Assembly (NCBI GenBank): GCA_021401465.1
Contig: JADDMT010000233.1
Location: forward strand, 1-30,109
Reading direction: 5' to 3'
Length of the DNA: 30,109 bases
Origin: Teratosphaeria epicoccoides
Lineage: Eukaryota; Ascomycota; Dothideomycetes; Mycosphaerellales; Teratosphaeriaceae
Shown here: positions 21,260 to 30,109 of the stretch, in pieces
Position numbering within the stretch: position 1 is the first letter of the stretch
Layout: every line of letters starts with the position of its first letter
Made by a program: the position numbers and the translations under genes
The notes under the pieces: model-generated
Databases searched by the model: none
What the model saw: only the letters and a program-made list of their open reading frames with translations
Told to the model about the DNA's origin: nothing

Positions 21260-21800
21260 TTAAATATAGGCCCTCTTAACTCACGAGCTTAGCTTGTTCG
21301 TCACAAGATACACCTTTTTGTCTACTGCTAAATAAACAATCAAAACAGACCCCTAGGCTGTCTACATCTTATCCCTATGTTATCTACACTATTACCGCAG
21401 CCTATACTACGATCTACGTAAGCCCTTCTCATAACGGGGTAGAAAGGTTGCTAACTACTCCCTTCTTCCTACCATAATACTCATGAAAGAAACTTGTCTT
21501 CAGACTACTGTCTCCCTTACATAGCTCGTTTACCGCACTAGCTACTACGCTACTATCTCTATGCTATAGGTAGTCTCTAAAGCCTTCTATAGTCGACAGC
21601 TGTAGCTTGTAAGTCGTCTACATCCTCCTATGCCTTTCCTTATACGCTAGGAGGCGCATCTAGTCCGCAAACTATTCGACGATATTGTCTTCGACCTCTA
21701 CGCTCTCTAACATTCCCTTATTCTTCTCGACTACTAGAAACCGAAGTCAAGGAAGCCAAGTAGCCATAATAGTTATACAGAGTACGAATTGCTTAGACTA
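21260..21800 (-). pseudogene. RIP-degraded ORF of unknown function
   Basis: A minus-strand frame from about 21800 (possible ATG at 21767) to about 21260 reads as protein with RIP-type stops, plus one TGA near 21750. It contains a charged region (KERHRRM at about 21620), DSSVVASAVNELCKGDSSL at about 21500-21555, and a C-terminal CX2CX10C cluster (CFDC ... GVSC) at about 21310-21355. No family is recognised. It lies downstream of the MYND pseudogene on the same strand but in another frame, so it could be a later exon of that gene or a separate gene. Confidence 0.35.
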
Positions 21801-22059
21801 CACGAAACTGCAGAGGTCCGCATTAATGTCATCTGAATTCTAGTAAATACATACATACCTACCTGCTACGTTAGTAGTAGGTAAGTAGCTACTACGACTA
21901 AAATATGCTACTATCGAATCACATCTACCTGCTATTGCCATATTAAATCAACAGGGACTATAGCTCTTACTAGCATGCTAGTCTCATAGGAGCTAAGAAA
22001 TAAGTAAACCATAAGTAATACTATCTCCGCTAGCTCGCTAGACTTCAGGAAACATGGCT
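21801..22059. other. Intergenic or intronic RIP-degraded sequence
   Basis: This stretch lies between two minus-strand gene relics, with short TAC/TAG-rich runs and CATACATACCTACCTG-type repeats near 21850. It may include introns or the 3' UTR of the MYND relic. Boundaries are uncertain. Confidence 0.3.
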
Positions 22060-22918
22060 AGACCCCCCTTTAGAATACTACTATGTCCCTACGCCCGCCT
22101 GCTTACTAGCCTACTATAGCCTTAGAAACATGTGTTAGTATACACATATGCACTTGTTATTGTATCTCGTTCCTCTGCATGTAGTACTAGACGATAAACG
22201 GCTTGTTCATTATGCTATTCAAGGTAGCTAAGTTGTTGCGGGCTCCTGCGACGACGTCGCTAAACTCCCCCTGTAGACGCTATCTAAACCATGGAGAGAA
22301 CTCGTCGTACGATAGCTCTATGTCGTAGGTATTCTACAGGCCTTAGTAGAATGCCTAGGTATACTAGTCTTCTGTCTTATACTTGACATTAACCTTCTTT
22401 TAGCCTGACTAATTAGCGTCTTCTGTCTTTATCATAATGAAGACAACCTTCCTATTCTTTTTGCTCCTAAACACACGGACCCCCCTAACACTAATCTAAG
22501 GGGCGTTAGGGGTCCCCATGTAACTAACGATAATTAGCCCGCCGAAAAAAAGCTCATGTGCACCTAGCGGTCTAGTAAGTAGCACTTCGAATACCTTGTT
22601 CGTGATTAGGGGCAGTACACTATTAGCCCGCTCCCTTGTTACGCGACTTGCTATGTCCTCCCCTTTAAAGATCTTCTTAAACGGCAGGATTTTGACGCGT
22701 CTAGTAAACATGAAGTTAGTGACTAGTCGTCATATCTTAGGGTTAACTGCATACTGATTCCTATTCTAGGTTAGCCGCTTAGCGTAGCTGTCCTTATAGT
22801 TGTCATACTAGTCGATTATCTAGCAATTCTTGCTGTAGTAGGCTACTACCTGACATGGGCAGTTCTTGAGCGGGCTGTCGATGCCACAATTAGCGCATTA
22901 AGCGACTATGCTAGCCAT
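22060..22918 (-). pseudogene. RIP-degraded MYND-type zinc-finger protein
   Basis: From an ATG at 22918 the minus frame begins with a degraded MYND-like zinc finger. CANC is followed 8 residues later by a CPC pair, QVVAYYSKNC (second Tyr at the usual Cys position), then IID and NYKDSY where H-x3-C would be. Four of the changes are Cys/His codons to Tyr codons, the expected RIP product. MYND fingers are protein-interaction modules common in fungal proteins. The rest of the frame continues to about 22060 with mainly TAG/TAA stops and one TGA near 22725; 22496-22711 is open for 71 codons. The body shows no second recognised domain. The C-terminal end is not resolved. Confidence 0.6.
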
Positions 22919-23768
22919 AGTCTTAAATAGTAAGATAGAGGGTTAATTAATGTTACTACTACTTGTATGTATTAGGCAAGTCTTCGAAGTTAGTTAATGT
23001 AATCAGTAAAGAGTTAAAGTAGAAGAGTAGTAGTAGATATAGATATCTCTTGCTACTAAGTGCACGTGCTGCCGCCTAGCTAGCGCACATGAGTCCGTCG
23101 TAACTACCGTCTAGATTAGTTAGCTGCTACGTGCCGCTATGTGCTACATGTAGGTAGTTATGCGCTCTTAACAAAGAAGCAGCAACTATGGCGACATCTA
23201 TCCCATGCAGCTGTATCTGCCAAGTGCACATGCTACTATCGAGCTAGCGTTAGTGTAACTATGTCGCAGTTGCTACTATTTCTAATGCCCCCGTATAGTA
23301 GTAGATAAGGTTAGTAGGTCGCAACTACGAGGATCATTTTTTACTGCCTTTCGAGGCAGAATCGCCTAATATCATACCTTATTCATTTAGTCATGTACCT
23401 AGGCAGCAGTGTGTGATATTTAACCGAATCTGTGACAGCGTCGCGTGCCTTCCGTTTCTAGCCATTTTTTAGGCAGCAGCGTCATGTGCCTTCTATTTCT
23501 GGTCATTTCTCAGGCAGAAGCTAATGATATGATGATACAACGCGTATAGTTAGCAACTATGCAGAGCACATAACCCATAGCTGCTAAAATACAAAAGAAG
23601 CTTAGTACTTTGAATTTCTTTCTTTTAAACAACTACCTCATCTAGTACTCGGCTTCTTCTTCGGCATCTATACAGATACTAGTACACCGATAATACTATA
23701 GCATGTAAGCATTATATGCTCGTATGACGAGACTATGTACTAACACGCTAGTAGATTCTAAACCTACC
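22919..23768. other. Divergent intergenic region with a small tandem duplication
   Basis: The 850 bp between the divergent MYND and methyltransferase relics carry no gene. GTGCCTTCCGTTTCTAGCCAT and its near copy GTGCCTTCTATTTCTGGTCAT (within about 23446-23520) form an imperfect tandem of about 40 bp ending in AGGCAG. CpA/TpG are better preserved near 23400-23520 than elsewhere in this block. Confidence 0.45.
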
Positions 23769-25063
23769 ATGTCGGCTAATCTGACCCTAGACCTAGAGCC
23801 GGCGATTAGTGTAGGTTCTAAGCACGCCGAGTTCGCGGCTAACTACGTCCGCGATACTGTCTAGGCATCAGAAGCCGCCGTCGCGCTGCAGAAGGCATAT
23901 CCGGACTTCGATGCCTACAAGGATCTCGTTAACTACGCCCCTTAGGTAGAGCATCAAGCTAGGGACAAGGTGCTTGACGTCGCATGCGGCAGTAGCCTGA
24001 TTAGCCTCCTAGCGAGTGCAAAGCTAGCTGCACTAGATAGTATATACTTCCTAGACTTCTGTGCTAAAATGCTAGATAAGAGCTAGGAGTATGTGTTATA
24101 GCTAGGCCTTAGAGGCAATACTGTTACTAACTAATCTCTAGTACTATGCAGGACTACTAGGGAAGCGTGGACTCGTAGCGCTTCATCTAGGCGAGGCTTA
24201 GTCGTACCCTTATAGCCCGCATCAAGTAGGCTGCTAGATGCCCTAACGGCTTTTAGATAGTATTTACAAAGGGCGTGCTAGAGATGTTCAAGCTACAGGT
24301 CTATTCAGGGCTAATCTGCTAGCTACGCGAGCTAGTTAGTGACAACGGCTAGCTGATCTTAGATTAGAAGGAGCCTGCTCCTAGCTAGCAGCTACTTTTA
24401 CACTAACTAAGCGAGGCTACTTCTATGGCCTATTAAGAGTATACTATGACAGACTAGGCCTTGTTGCTATCGCGCATCTAGAATGTTTAGCACCCCGCCC
24501 TACTAAGTCCTAGCTTTAACCGTCTAATCACGTAGTACACCATGATTGCTAGCTAGGACGAATTAGCAAGGGTGCGGAGATCTATGCTTGCTTTCTTCGC
24601 TAAGCCTAGTATAGTAAGTAAGGTATCCCTCTACGCAGACTTTCTGACCTACTACCTGACAGATTAGTTAACTACTCTCTACGGCTTATTCGTCAAGCGA
24701 GCAAGAACCCGTGTCAGCCATCTAACCGTGGCGTTAGAGGTCAAAGTCGACATAGCGTAGCGTGAATAGCTTAATAGCAAGATTAGTAGTACTACTCCTA
24801 GGCAGAGAGGTTTCTAGGTCGAGCTCTTATACACTCTCCTCATTAAGCCCATGGCTACGATACCTCTTAATCAAGTTAAACGGGAATTGTCGCGCATAGA
24901 GAGACGTGCGCTAGAATAACAGGTAGCGAAGGCTCTACAGAAAGGGCAGTAAATATACGAGGTAGATAAGCTAGCTAGCTGCCTAGACGCTAGCTAGTAG
25001 AGAGATGTGCATGCGATAAGAGACTTTCGGCTAGTAGCACTTACTGCTAATCCTGCGGCATGA
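23769..25063 (+). pseudogene. RIP-degraded SAM-dependent methyltransferase gene with intron
   Basis: Exon 1 (23769-24088) and exon 2 (24142-25063) give a 414-codon frame including a TGA stop, broken internally by TAG/TAA. The N-terminal part reads as a class I methyltransferase. FAANYVRD leads to motif I VLDVACGSS at residues 68-76 (23970-23996), followed by a FLDFCAKMLDKS segment matching the family's acidic loop and MLD-K helix. A later strand has LILD then KEPAP, plausible motif IV/V territory. The substrate is unknown. The rest of the protein (about 200 residues, with an RIERRALE helix near the C terminus) matches nothing I recognise. It lies 104 bp upstream of the next relic on the same strand. 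It is not functional as read. Confidence 0.65.
24089..24141 (+). other. Intron of the methyltransferase relic
   Basis: This 53-bp stretch begins GTATGT, contains a perfect TACTAAC-type branch site (GTTACTAAC), and ends TCTCTAG. Splicing joins GA|T and links the two open frames. The acceptor AG is kept, and the base before it is T, possibly a CAG changed by RIP. Confidence 0.65.
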
Positions 25064-25167
25064 CTAATAAGTAGTTATGCACGTAGGTAGAAGACCTGCT
25101 TACGGCTATAGCAGGCAGCAAATCATGACTTTCTTGAGGACTTACTAAGCATCTACCTCTTAGCGAC

Positions 25168-26009
25168 ATGCCTGCTGTCGAAAAGAAGCTCGCAGCCGTC
25201 ATTGCTAAACACGAGTTTCCCTTTCTTAAGGTTAGTAGCCGCGATTCTGACTAATCATACATACATATGCTAACTAGTTGTTTTTCTAGCTCCTAGCCAA
25301 GCTTCGTAACAAGATCTACAAAGGAGTTATTATGTCGCCTACCCTGATTAGCATCATGTTCAACTACGGCACGGGTTAGCTAAGTGGCTAAGTCGTCAAG
25401 TCTACTAGCGCTAGCTAGAAGAACTGCGTGCTAAGAGCCCTCTGACTACTATAGTTATGTCGTTAGATTTACGACAAAGTAATCTTCATGTTATATAGCA
25501 TGAATACCTTCTACTTTAGCTCTAGCCTGACTATGATCAACTTCTTCTATAGTGCTAGCCGCGGCTAGTATGTCTATAGCATTATCATGGGCATAGAGGG
25601 TTCGGCTCTAACGTAGTCTATTACAGATGCGCTTATGTAGTATAGTATCAGGCTTAGAGACATTACGTAGAGTATTAAGGCTAGCTCGAACAAAGACACA
25701 TACCGCATGATTAGAGCGCTCATAGTGTCCGAGCTAGTAGAGGACCGTCCTACTATAGTAAAGAAGATAAGATTTGTGACTTAGGAGGGTCGTGCTACTA
25801 TGTGTAGGGCTAAGATGCTAAAATGGCTTGCTAAGGAGATCGAGCGCCATGCTCGGTTCTAGGATACTATAATGCAGGAAGAGATAGTAGAGGCCTTGAT
25901 AGCGGATAGAGTAATCGCTAAAGGCTCTATATAGACCTTATACACGTTAGATTAGAGAGAGATAGATGGCAGAATGCTGCTACAGGGTCGTGATGATAAT
26001 TTGTTTTAG
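25168..26009 (+). pseudogene. RIP-degraded DUF7730/2EXR-like protein gene with intron
   Basis: Exon 1 (25168-25230) ends HEFPFLK. Exon 2 (25290-26009) begins LLAKLRNKIYKGVI, which together match the fungal pattern FxFLxLPxELRNxIY at the start of F-box-like, 2EXR and DUF7730 proteins. Further on LCR*IYDKVIFMLYSMNTF (about 25455-25512) fits the family's CRxIYxExxxLLYxxNTF block. Internal stops are mainly TAG. The C-terminal half (about 25740-26005) includes EGRATMC and LIADRVIAKGSI and is not recognised. These large fungal families are usually of unknown function. The ATG at 25168 is the likely start; an upstream exon cannot be excluded. Confidence 0.65.
25231..25289 (+). other. Intron of the DUF7730-like relic
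   Basis: This 59-bp stretch starts GTTAGT, contains GCTAAC about 20 nt from the end, and finishes TTTTTCTAG. It sits exactly between FPFLK and LLAKLRNKIY, and its removal keeps the frame. Confidence 0.65.
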
Positions 26010-26851
26010 CGCTTTGTTGTTTTAGTTAATGCGGGACATGCGTATAGGTCTAGGGTATTCGGTAATCTTAGTATCAAGTCGTTCTAAAGGGTTTATATGG
26101 TTTTTACTAGAGAGCTTGTTTATTAGTACATACCCTCTACTATCTATATTAACGGTAGCGTATAAACTGCAAGCATTACTAGCTACTCAACAATCTAGCG
26201 TGGCAGCCATACTAATCCATATCGTCTTTCCGGCAATATTACATTGCTAGCAAGCTATCCTCGTATTGAATTTTGTACCCTAAGCAGGAGTACAGGCTAC
26301 GGTTAATATAGTGCTAGCTACGATAAGCTTAATATGGCCACATGCTACTGCCAGAATACTATCGGCAGTTTGCAACTACCGGCAGTTTGCAGCTTAGGAA
26401 ACCCTTCTTAATAGGAGCTTACTCTTCTTAGTATCCCATGAAATTACAGGTAAGATGTCGACGCCCTCAAGCTGCATATTATGGCTTCAAGGTTACTAAG
26501 ACGAGTAATTATTAACTGTCTGCAGGTATGCCATAGCTTAATACGAAAGGATCTTGCTCTTCTTAGCATCTTATGAAATCGTAGGTAAGATGTTAATGTC
26601 CTTAGGCTACACTTCGTAGTCTATTAGGCCCTTATAGAGACTAAGCATATCAACCTCGCTATGAAGGTATACTCCTTGAACTAAAGCGGTAGTAGAAGGG
26701 ATGCCGCCAATACTAGATGCCCTAGGTCTAGTGTACCTCGCCCTAGTAGTAGAGGCGTAGGTTGCGAATAGCATGACATTAGCATAACGTCTATCTATTA
26801 CTGTATATTATAACTATGTAGTAGATCCTCTGGCCCCGCCTCAATTCCGAT
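26010..26851. other. RIP-degraded region with direct repeats
   Basis: No convincing gene; a 73-codon plus frame at 26029-26250 has low-complexity hydrophobic content and is probably chance. CGGCAGTTTGCA is repeated at about 26363 and 26383. A longer imperfect direct repeat of about 55 bp, from CTCTTCTTAG through GGTAAGATGT, occurs at about 26412 and 26558. Confidence 0.4.
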
Positions 26852-27020
26852 GAATCTCATGAAGACTAGGAGGACAAGTCACTATGCAAGAAGGCTAAGG
26901 GCAACTCTAGTCAGCCGCTTAGCACCCTGTCAGATCATAGCAAAATGTGCTAAACGGCTGACTAGAGTTACCCTTAGCCTTCTTGCATAGTGACTCGTCC
27001 TCCTAGTCTTCATGAGATTC
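26852..27020. repeat. 74-bp near-perfect inverted repeat with 21-nt loop
   Basis: The left arm at 26852-26925 and right arm at 26947-27020 are reverse complements with only three mismatches, each a transition pair (A/G or C/T). The loop is 26926-26946. Transcribed, it would form a 74-bp hairpin. No ORF spans it. Confidence 0.9.
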
Positions 27021-27083
27021 ATTAATGCCATGCGCTCTATTAGTTAAGGCTAGAGCTAGTAACAGACCGCATAAACTATCTAC

Positions 27084-27370
27084 CCTAGCCGCGTTCGAAA
27101 GTGCTAGCGGTATACCTATAGTACCTCACTCTACCTGCTGTCGCTAGATCCGCAAGATAGGGTAACAGTACACTCGACCTAGCCGCGACTAAAAGTGCTA
27201 GTAGTATACCTGTAGCATCTCCTTCTATCTGCTGTCACTAGATCCGCTAGATAGGGCGATAGCACACTCGACCTAGCCGCGACTAAAAGTGCTAGCAGTA
27301 TACCTGTAGCATTTCCTTCTATCTGCCGCTAGTATCTCTGCGAGATAGGGTAATAGCACATTTGACCTAG
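27084..27370. repeat. Three 94-bp tandem repeats
   Basis: Units start at CCTAGCCGCG: 27084-27177, 27178-27271 and 27272-27365, followed by a partial CCTAG (27366-27370). They are similar but not identical, with mostly transition differences; the third diverges most in its second half. The array abuts the outer end of the C LTR exactly. Confidence 0.85.
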
Positions 27371-27540
27371 TGTCACAGGTAAACGACGTATACACAGGGG
27401 TTCATGTAGTATTTAACAAGTATAATAGGGAGAGAGGGACTACCTGCTAGCTATCCGGTCTTTTATAGCCGGCCTTGTCAGGGGTCGCGTCGCATAGGCC
27501 CTAGCCTGTGCTAAGACTTAGGGCCTCGCCCTTCACATTA
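27371..27540 (-). repeat. 3' LTR of element C, right (inverted) copy
   Basis: The 170-bp LTR is the reverse complement of the left copy at 6243-6411. On the minus strand it starts TAATGTGAAGGGCGAGG and ends TACCTGTGACA, with CTATAAAAG inside as the TATA box. It is preceded (minus) by a run of 13 Gs (27541-27553). Confidence 0.85.
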
Positions 27541-28860
27541 CCCCCCCCCCCCCTTCTTGTTTATGGCAAGGAATCCGTTAGTTTCCTTCTAGCACATAAA
27601 GTCCGGATCACGGCTAGGCTGACACGGCTTCCTAACTTTACTTCCCTTGTCTAAGTCTACTTTACTTTACTTCTTACGCTCCCTATTCTCCTGTGCCTAC
27701 AGCCTAGCCTCTAACCGGTCTTGCCGGGTTCCTAGACTCTACTTCGCTTATTTAAATCTACTTTACTTTCCTACCTCTCTTTACTTCACTTCTATTCATC
27801 GCTATCTAAGCCATTATAGGGGCGCTCCTAGGCTCGTGCTAGTACGTCCCTTACTATATAAAAAGCGCCCTTCGCTATTACTCTTGCTTCCTTTCTCTCA
27901 CATGCTTACCTTAAACTTTAAGCCCCCCCCCCTCTTTCTCCTACCTTCTGGCTTTTTCTCCGGGATTCTAGGCGATACTAACTAGAACTAGATAGCCCCT
28001 GCTATCTACTACGTCGACTACGTCGACTACGCCCTCTAGGGCGTAGATTACATCCTATAATCGGTATGTTCTAGAGTCCTTGTCGTTGTGCCTAGCTTTA
28101 GCTAATGAATCTGTCTAGTCTACCCGAGCCCGCGCCTACTAGCGCTACGCTAGCAAGCGCCTAAACTGCAAAGCCCTGTACGTATTACTTAGTGTCCGCG
28201 CAAAATGCTCCGCTAACACAGCTAGCCCTGCCCTCGCCCATGTCTCCTATGCCTCCTAGACCCGTTCCTAGGACGCTAACAGGTATGACCTACTCCCTAG
28301 GGGGTTTTGCACAGCTAACATCGCGATAGCGCTACTGCGCATAACGACCTGTCAAAGGTCCTCAAGGCCTAGAGGGCCTTAGGGCCTTTGTAGTCGGCGG
28401 GTCTACTGTCCGGGTATTTTCTATTAGTGTCCTCCATAATTACGCCGCTAACCTTAAGCAGCGTCGTAGCCTAGGAGGTCATAGGGACCGTAGGTGCCGC
28501 TGTCGCCTAGTAGGGCCTCCTGTAAGTTCATCCTGTACTCTGTGTGTTTCTACGCGCTAACAGTTCAGAAGGTCTAGGGGCGTTCTACTAGCGCTTACCT
28601 TAGGTAGGCAGCGGGAGAACGTTACTAGTAAGGGCGAGAGCCCTCGTCGGCGTCAGTCTAGCGCTACTACGCGGTGCCCCGACCAAGAGGCTAGGGACTC
28701 TGACAGCAGCCTAGTCGGCAGGTCTAGGGGGTCTAGCGAGGGCCCCTTAGATAGCAGGGGGGCTAGCCCCGCTAGCGGGGCCCCTAGTAATAATCCCGCA
28801 TGATTGTCGCTAGGGTCCTCTATCCTCGGCGCGGGGGCCTGCAGCTAGGGGGGGGTTTTT
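27541..28860 (-). other. Conserved post-chromodomain region of element C, right copy
   Basis: This is the inverted counterpart of 4871-6242. It begins with the polypurine G-tract (27541-27553 on plus as C). It contains a second C-run near 27924, a 9-bp tandem CTACGTCGA near 28007-28025 that is single in the other copy, a palindrome CTACGCCCTCTAGGGCGTAG near 28027-28046, and the shared hairpin at 28353-28390. This copy keeps more C and G than the left one. Open minus-strand stretches with TAG stops are present, but coding is unresolved. Confidence 0.55.
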
Positions 28861-29868
28861 TCTTTTGTTGTATATATAGTTACCTAAGGTCAATTTTCCC
28901 CCTCTAACTTTTGTCCTTCTTAAACGCCTGTACTCCTTGTTACAAGTACTAGACTCCCTTTGCTAAGTCCTGCATCTTGTTTCCTTTTTCTTCTTGCCCT
29001 ACCTCTCTCTAGGGCCGTCGTTATTCTCCGCGCTTCCCTAAGTCTGCTTAAAGTGGTCTATTACTTTAGTGTCTATTAGGTTTTCTAGGGGCTCCCATGT
29101 AGGTTTGTAGTACCCTGACTATTTTACTAGGACCTTGTGTCCTCTTCCCCTTCTCTTGTCCCTCGCGCAGAGTACCTCCTCTACTAACTACTCCTCATAC
29201 GACTTAAACAAAAGGGGGTCCGGCTGTTCGTCGTCGTTCTCCTGCCTAGGCATAGGGTCTCTGCCTGCTAGTCTTAGCAGGTTAGTATAGAATACTAGGT
29301 ATATATTGTTTAGGAGCCTAGTCAAGCGGATAGAGACTAGTGATAATACTTTGGCTACTATGTACTTCGCATGCTTGGCGTCTAAGCTTTTCTTAGGTCT
29401 CTCTGTAGTGTAGTTCTACAGATCTAGCTAGACCTTGTTACTAACTTTATAAATTAGGGTAGGGTTTTAGCGTTTATTAGCAGACTCCTCCTGTTCTTAC
29501 ATAGAAGCCGCCATTGTTGCTTGGCAGATTCCCGTTATGTCCTAAATCTTTCCTACAAACGCCCTTGCCCTCTCGGCTACTTTTAACGGGCTAGGCCCTA
29601 CGGGGTCCTCAGTTAAAGGTACGGGGCCCTATGCTTCGTAGCTATAGGTAGCGAAGAAGAGGCTTATGCTAATTCCCGAATAATACCTCCTGTTTAGCGC
29701 TAGTTAAGCCACGGGGAGCCATTGCTTCTAGTCGGATTGCTCATGGTTAATATAATTCCGGAGGTACGCTTGCACCTCTTAGTTTAGGCGTTTAGGGCCT
29801 CTGTCTGTTTGTAGGTAGTACGCGGAGCTTAACCGCTAGGACACGCCTATTCCTTTACAGAAGGTCGT
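28861..29868 (-). pseudogene. Chromovirus C integrase/chromodomain fragment, right copy
   Basis: Inverted copy of about 3953-4900. On the minus strand it enters mid-integrase (the segment before QTDRGPKRLN, near 29820). It runs through the integrase C-terminal region and the chromodomain (about 29190-29074, with YDPTWEPLENL-like coding in which Trp is kept). It is cut at its 5' side by the B LTR at 29869, so it is missing roughly 800 bp that the left copy retains. RIP-type stops are present but fewer. Confidence 0.75.
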
Positions 29869-30109
29869 TAATACGGTTGATACTAGGGGACCATTTAAAC
29901 CGCATGGGTTCTAATAGCCGCCCTTGGCATGTAGCGACCCTGCTACATATGGCAAGGGGGTCCTTCGTACATACGTTAGCTTGTATGTCGTCCAAGTAGG
30001 ATCAGTTGTCGACGTAGGACGCCCCCACGTCGCTGACCCTACGGTACCCCTACGGGGTTAGGCTCGGACATGCTTTCCCTAATTGAGGAGCGTCAGGGGT
30101 TATAAGCAC
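29869..30109 (+). repeat. LTR of family B, third copy, inverted and truncated by window end
   Basis: It starts TAATACGGTTGATACTAGGGG and is the reverse complement of 3153 down to about 2910. About 241 of the expected 357 bp are inside the window. It interrupts the integrase of the right C copy. GTCGT (29864-29868) would be its left target duplication; the right one is off-window. Confidence 0.8.

Noticed and set aside
26029..26250. Plus-strand 73-codon hydrophobic frame
   Set aside because: It is hydrophobic, low in conserved features and follows the DUF7730-like stop. Most likely chance in an A/T-rich 3' region.
27084..27370. Possible CRISPR-like or tRNA array
   Set aside because: Units are 94 bp, contiguous and without spacers; no cloverleaf was found, so a plain tandem repeat is the better description.
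27541..27553. Run of 13 Cs considered as a telomere-like or sequencing artefact
   Set aside because: It corresponds to the G-tract at 6235-6242 in the other copy of element C and sits precisely next to the LTR, so a polypurine tract explains it. Length may still be imprecise.
27647..27985. Plus-strand 112-codon Leu/Ser/Tyr-rich frame
   Set aside because: It lies antisense to the conserved 3' region of element C and arises from pyrimidine-rich sequence; no conserved pattern in the other copy.

Overview
The window looks like a repeat-rich accessory segment of a filamentous ascomycete (Pezizomycotina). Three things point there: short introns of 53-59 bp with fungal donor and branch signals, chromodomain Ty3/gypsy elements, and pervasive repeat-induced point mutation (RIP). 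RIP shows as long conserved reading frames broken almost only by TAG and TAA (CAG/CAA/TGG codons converted), Cys/His codons turned into Tyr codons, excess TpA, and repeat copies that differ by transitions. The species cannot be told from the sequence alone.

Layout. (1) 1-6411: RIP-degraded retrotransposon scrap. It holds the 5' end of a gypsy element of family A (minus; LTR 407-896), a gag-protease fragment of a second gypsy family D (minus, 897 to about 2720), a solo LTR of family B with a perfect 5-bp target duplication (2797-3153), and the 3' part of a chromovirus of family C (plus; integrase, chromodomain, G-tract, LTR 6243-6411). (2) 6412 to about 9600: a small island without RIP. It has two apparently intact genes in divergent orientation, an ankyrin-repeat protein (minus, one 55-bp intron) and a 264-aa protein of unknown function (plus). 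(3) About 9600-18245: RIP-degraded again. A copia-like LTR and debris are interrupted by a nearly complete gypsy chromovirus A (10851-17769, minus; 441-bp LTRs, TSD TCTAC), followed by a second B LTR. (4) 18246-27083: about 8.8 kb of RIP-degraded DNA that does not look like a retrotransposon. It carries decayed, intron-containing, host-like genes: a Cys-rich protein, an unknown ORF, a MYND-type zinc-finger protein, a SAM-dependent methyltransferase and a DUF7730-like protein. It ends in a striking 74-bp inverted repeat. (5) 27084-30109: three 94-bp tandem repeats abutting a second, inverted copy of the C 3' end (LTR, G-tract, chromodomain, integrase), truncated at an inverted B LTR that runs off the window.

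Interpretation. The two C copies face each other in inverted orientation around a 21-kb interior. RIP acts on duplicated DNA, so the host-like genes in region 4 were probably part of a multicopy gene-carrying repeat or segmental duplication. That is the least ordinary feature here. No tRNA, rRNA or CRISPR was seen. Domain calls come from reading conceptual translations by eye, and no database search was possible.
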